Program-made: the position numbers and the translations under genes
Notes under the pieces: generated by a model
Told to the model about the DNA's origin: nothing
What the model saw: only the letters and a program-made list of their open reading frames with translations
Database searches by the model: none
DNA from: JAWWPY01 sp964412845
GTDB lineage: Bacteria > Actinomycetota > Actinomycetes > Streptosporangiales > Streptosporangiaceae
Reading direction: 5' to 3'
Assembly (NCBI GenBank): GCA_964412845.1
Contig: CAYPQM010000077.1
Location: forward strand, 1-31,824
Length of the DNA stretch: 31,824 nucleotides
Shown here: positions 31,729 through 31,824 of the stretch, one piece after another
Layout: each line of letters starts with the position of its first letter
Numbering within the stretch: the first letter of the stretch is position 1

Positions 31729-31824
31729 GTGCCAGGAGACCGTTACCGGTGGGTGGCCCTGGCCAACACGACCGCCGCCATGTTCATGTCGGCCCTTGAC
31801 GGGTCCATCGTCATCATCGCGCTG
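31729..31824 (+). CDS. DHA2-type MFS drug efflux transporter, N-terminal fragment cut by window edge
   Basis: Only 32 codons are present, open to the right edge: a short charged start, then VALANTTAAMFMSALDGSIVI, the first membrane segment of EmrB/QacA (DHA2) type exporters, where the Asp after the SAL motif is typical. The GTG start at 31729 is tentative and lacks a clear ribosome site. It is probably in one operon with marR and regulated by it. Confidence 0.7.
   Translation, partial: MPGDRYRWVALANTTAAMFMSALDGSIVIIAL

Overview
The window is very GC-rich, uses GTG and TTG starts and tightly overlapping genes, and has high-GC Gram-positive regulators (LacI, GntR/HutC, TetR, MarR). It most likely comes from a soil-type actinomycete chromosome; I cannot name a genus. 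There is no rRNA, tRNA, CRISPR array, phage gene or transposase. One 10-base run of N (3544-3553) is a contig join inside a LacI-family gene.

Layout. (1) 1-4028: a GH38 alpha-mannosidase gene, cut by the left edge and on the minus strand, faces a divergent LacI regulator. (2) 4029-10683: a regulatory region with two copies of a TGCARACGATTG element, a beta-hydroxyacid dehydrogenase, then a complete HAAT (branched-chain amino-acid type) ABC importer of binding lipoprotein, LivH, LivM, LivG and LivF. A decayed piece of a second dehydrogenase copy follows. (3) 10680-22683: a second HAAT importer with two tandem binding lipoproteins and LivH/M/G/F. It runs with overlaps or small gaps into an ACMSD-type amidohydrolase, an acetolactate-synthase-like ThDP enzyme, a creatininase-family hydrolase, a zinc alcohol dehydrogenase and a DapA-family aldolase/lyase. 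This looks like one long uptake-plus-catabolism operon of unknown substrate. (4) 22662-25689, minus strand: a phytoene-desaturase-like FAD oxidoreductase, a diamine-type GNAT acetyltransferase and a GntR/HutC regulator. (5) 25690-26278: a gene-free stretch with an array of five DnaA-box-like TGTGGA elements, a palindrome and a strong hairpin. (6) 26280-28742, minus strand: a methyltransferase, a TetR regulator and a short-chain dehydrogenase. (7) 28942-31824, plus strand: lgt, an MFS transporter, a MarR regulator with an apparently leaderless promoter, and the start of a DHA2-type MFS efflux pump.

The two importers descend from one duplicated module (dehydrogenase, lipoprotein, LivHMGF). Lipoproteins and permeases have diverged, but a 1,620-bp block covering the end of livM, all of livG and nearly all of livF appears identical in both copies. 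Gene conversion or an assembly effect should be considered. The most interesting unknowns are the substrate of the 10680-22683 operon, the shared TGCAAAC-ATTG operator-like element, and the DnaA-box-like array.
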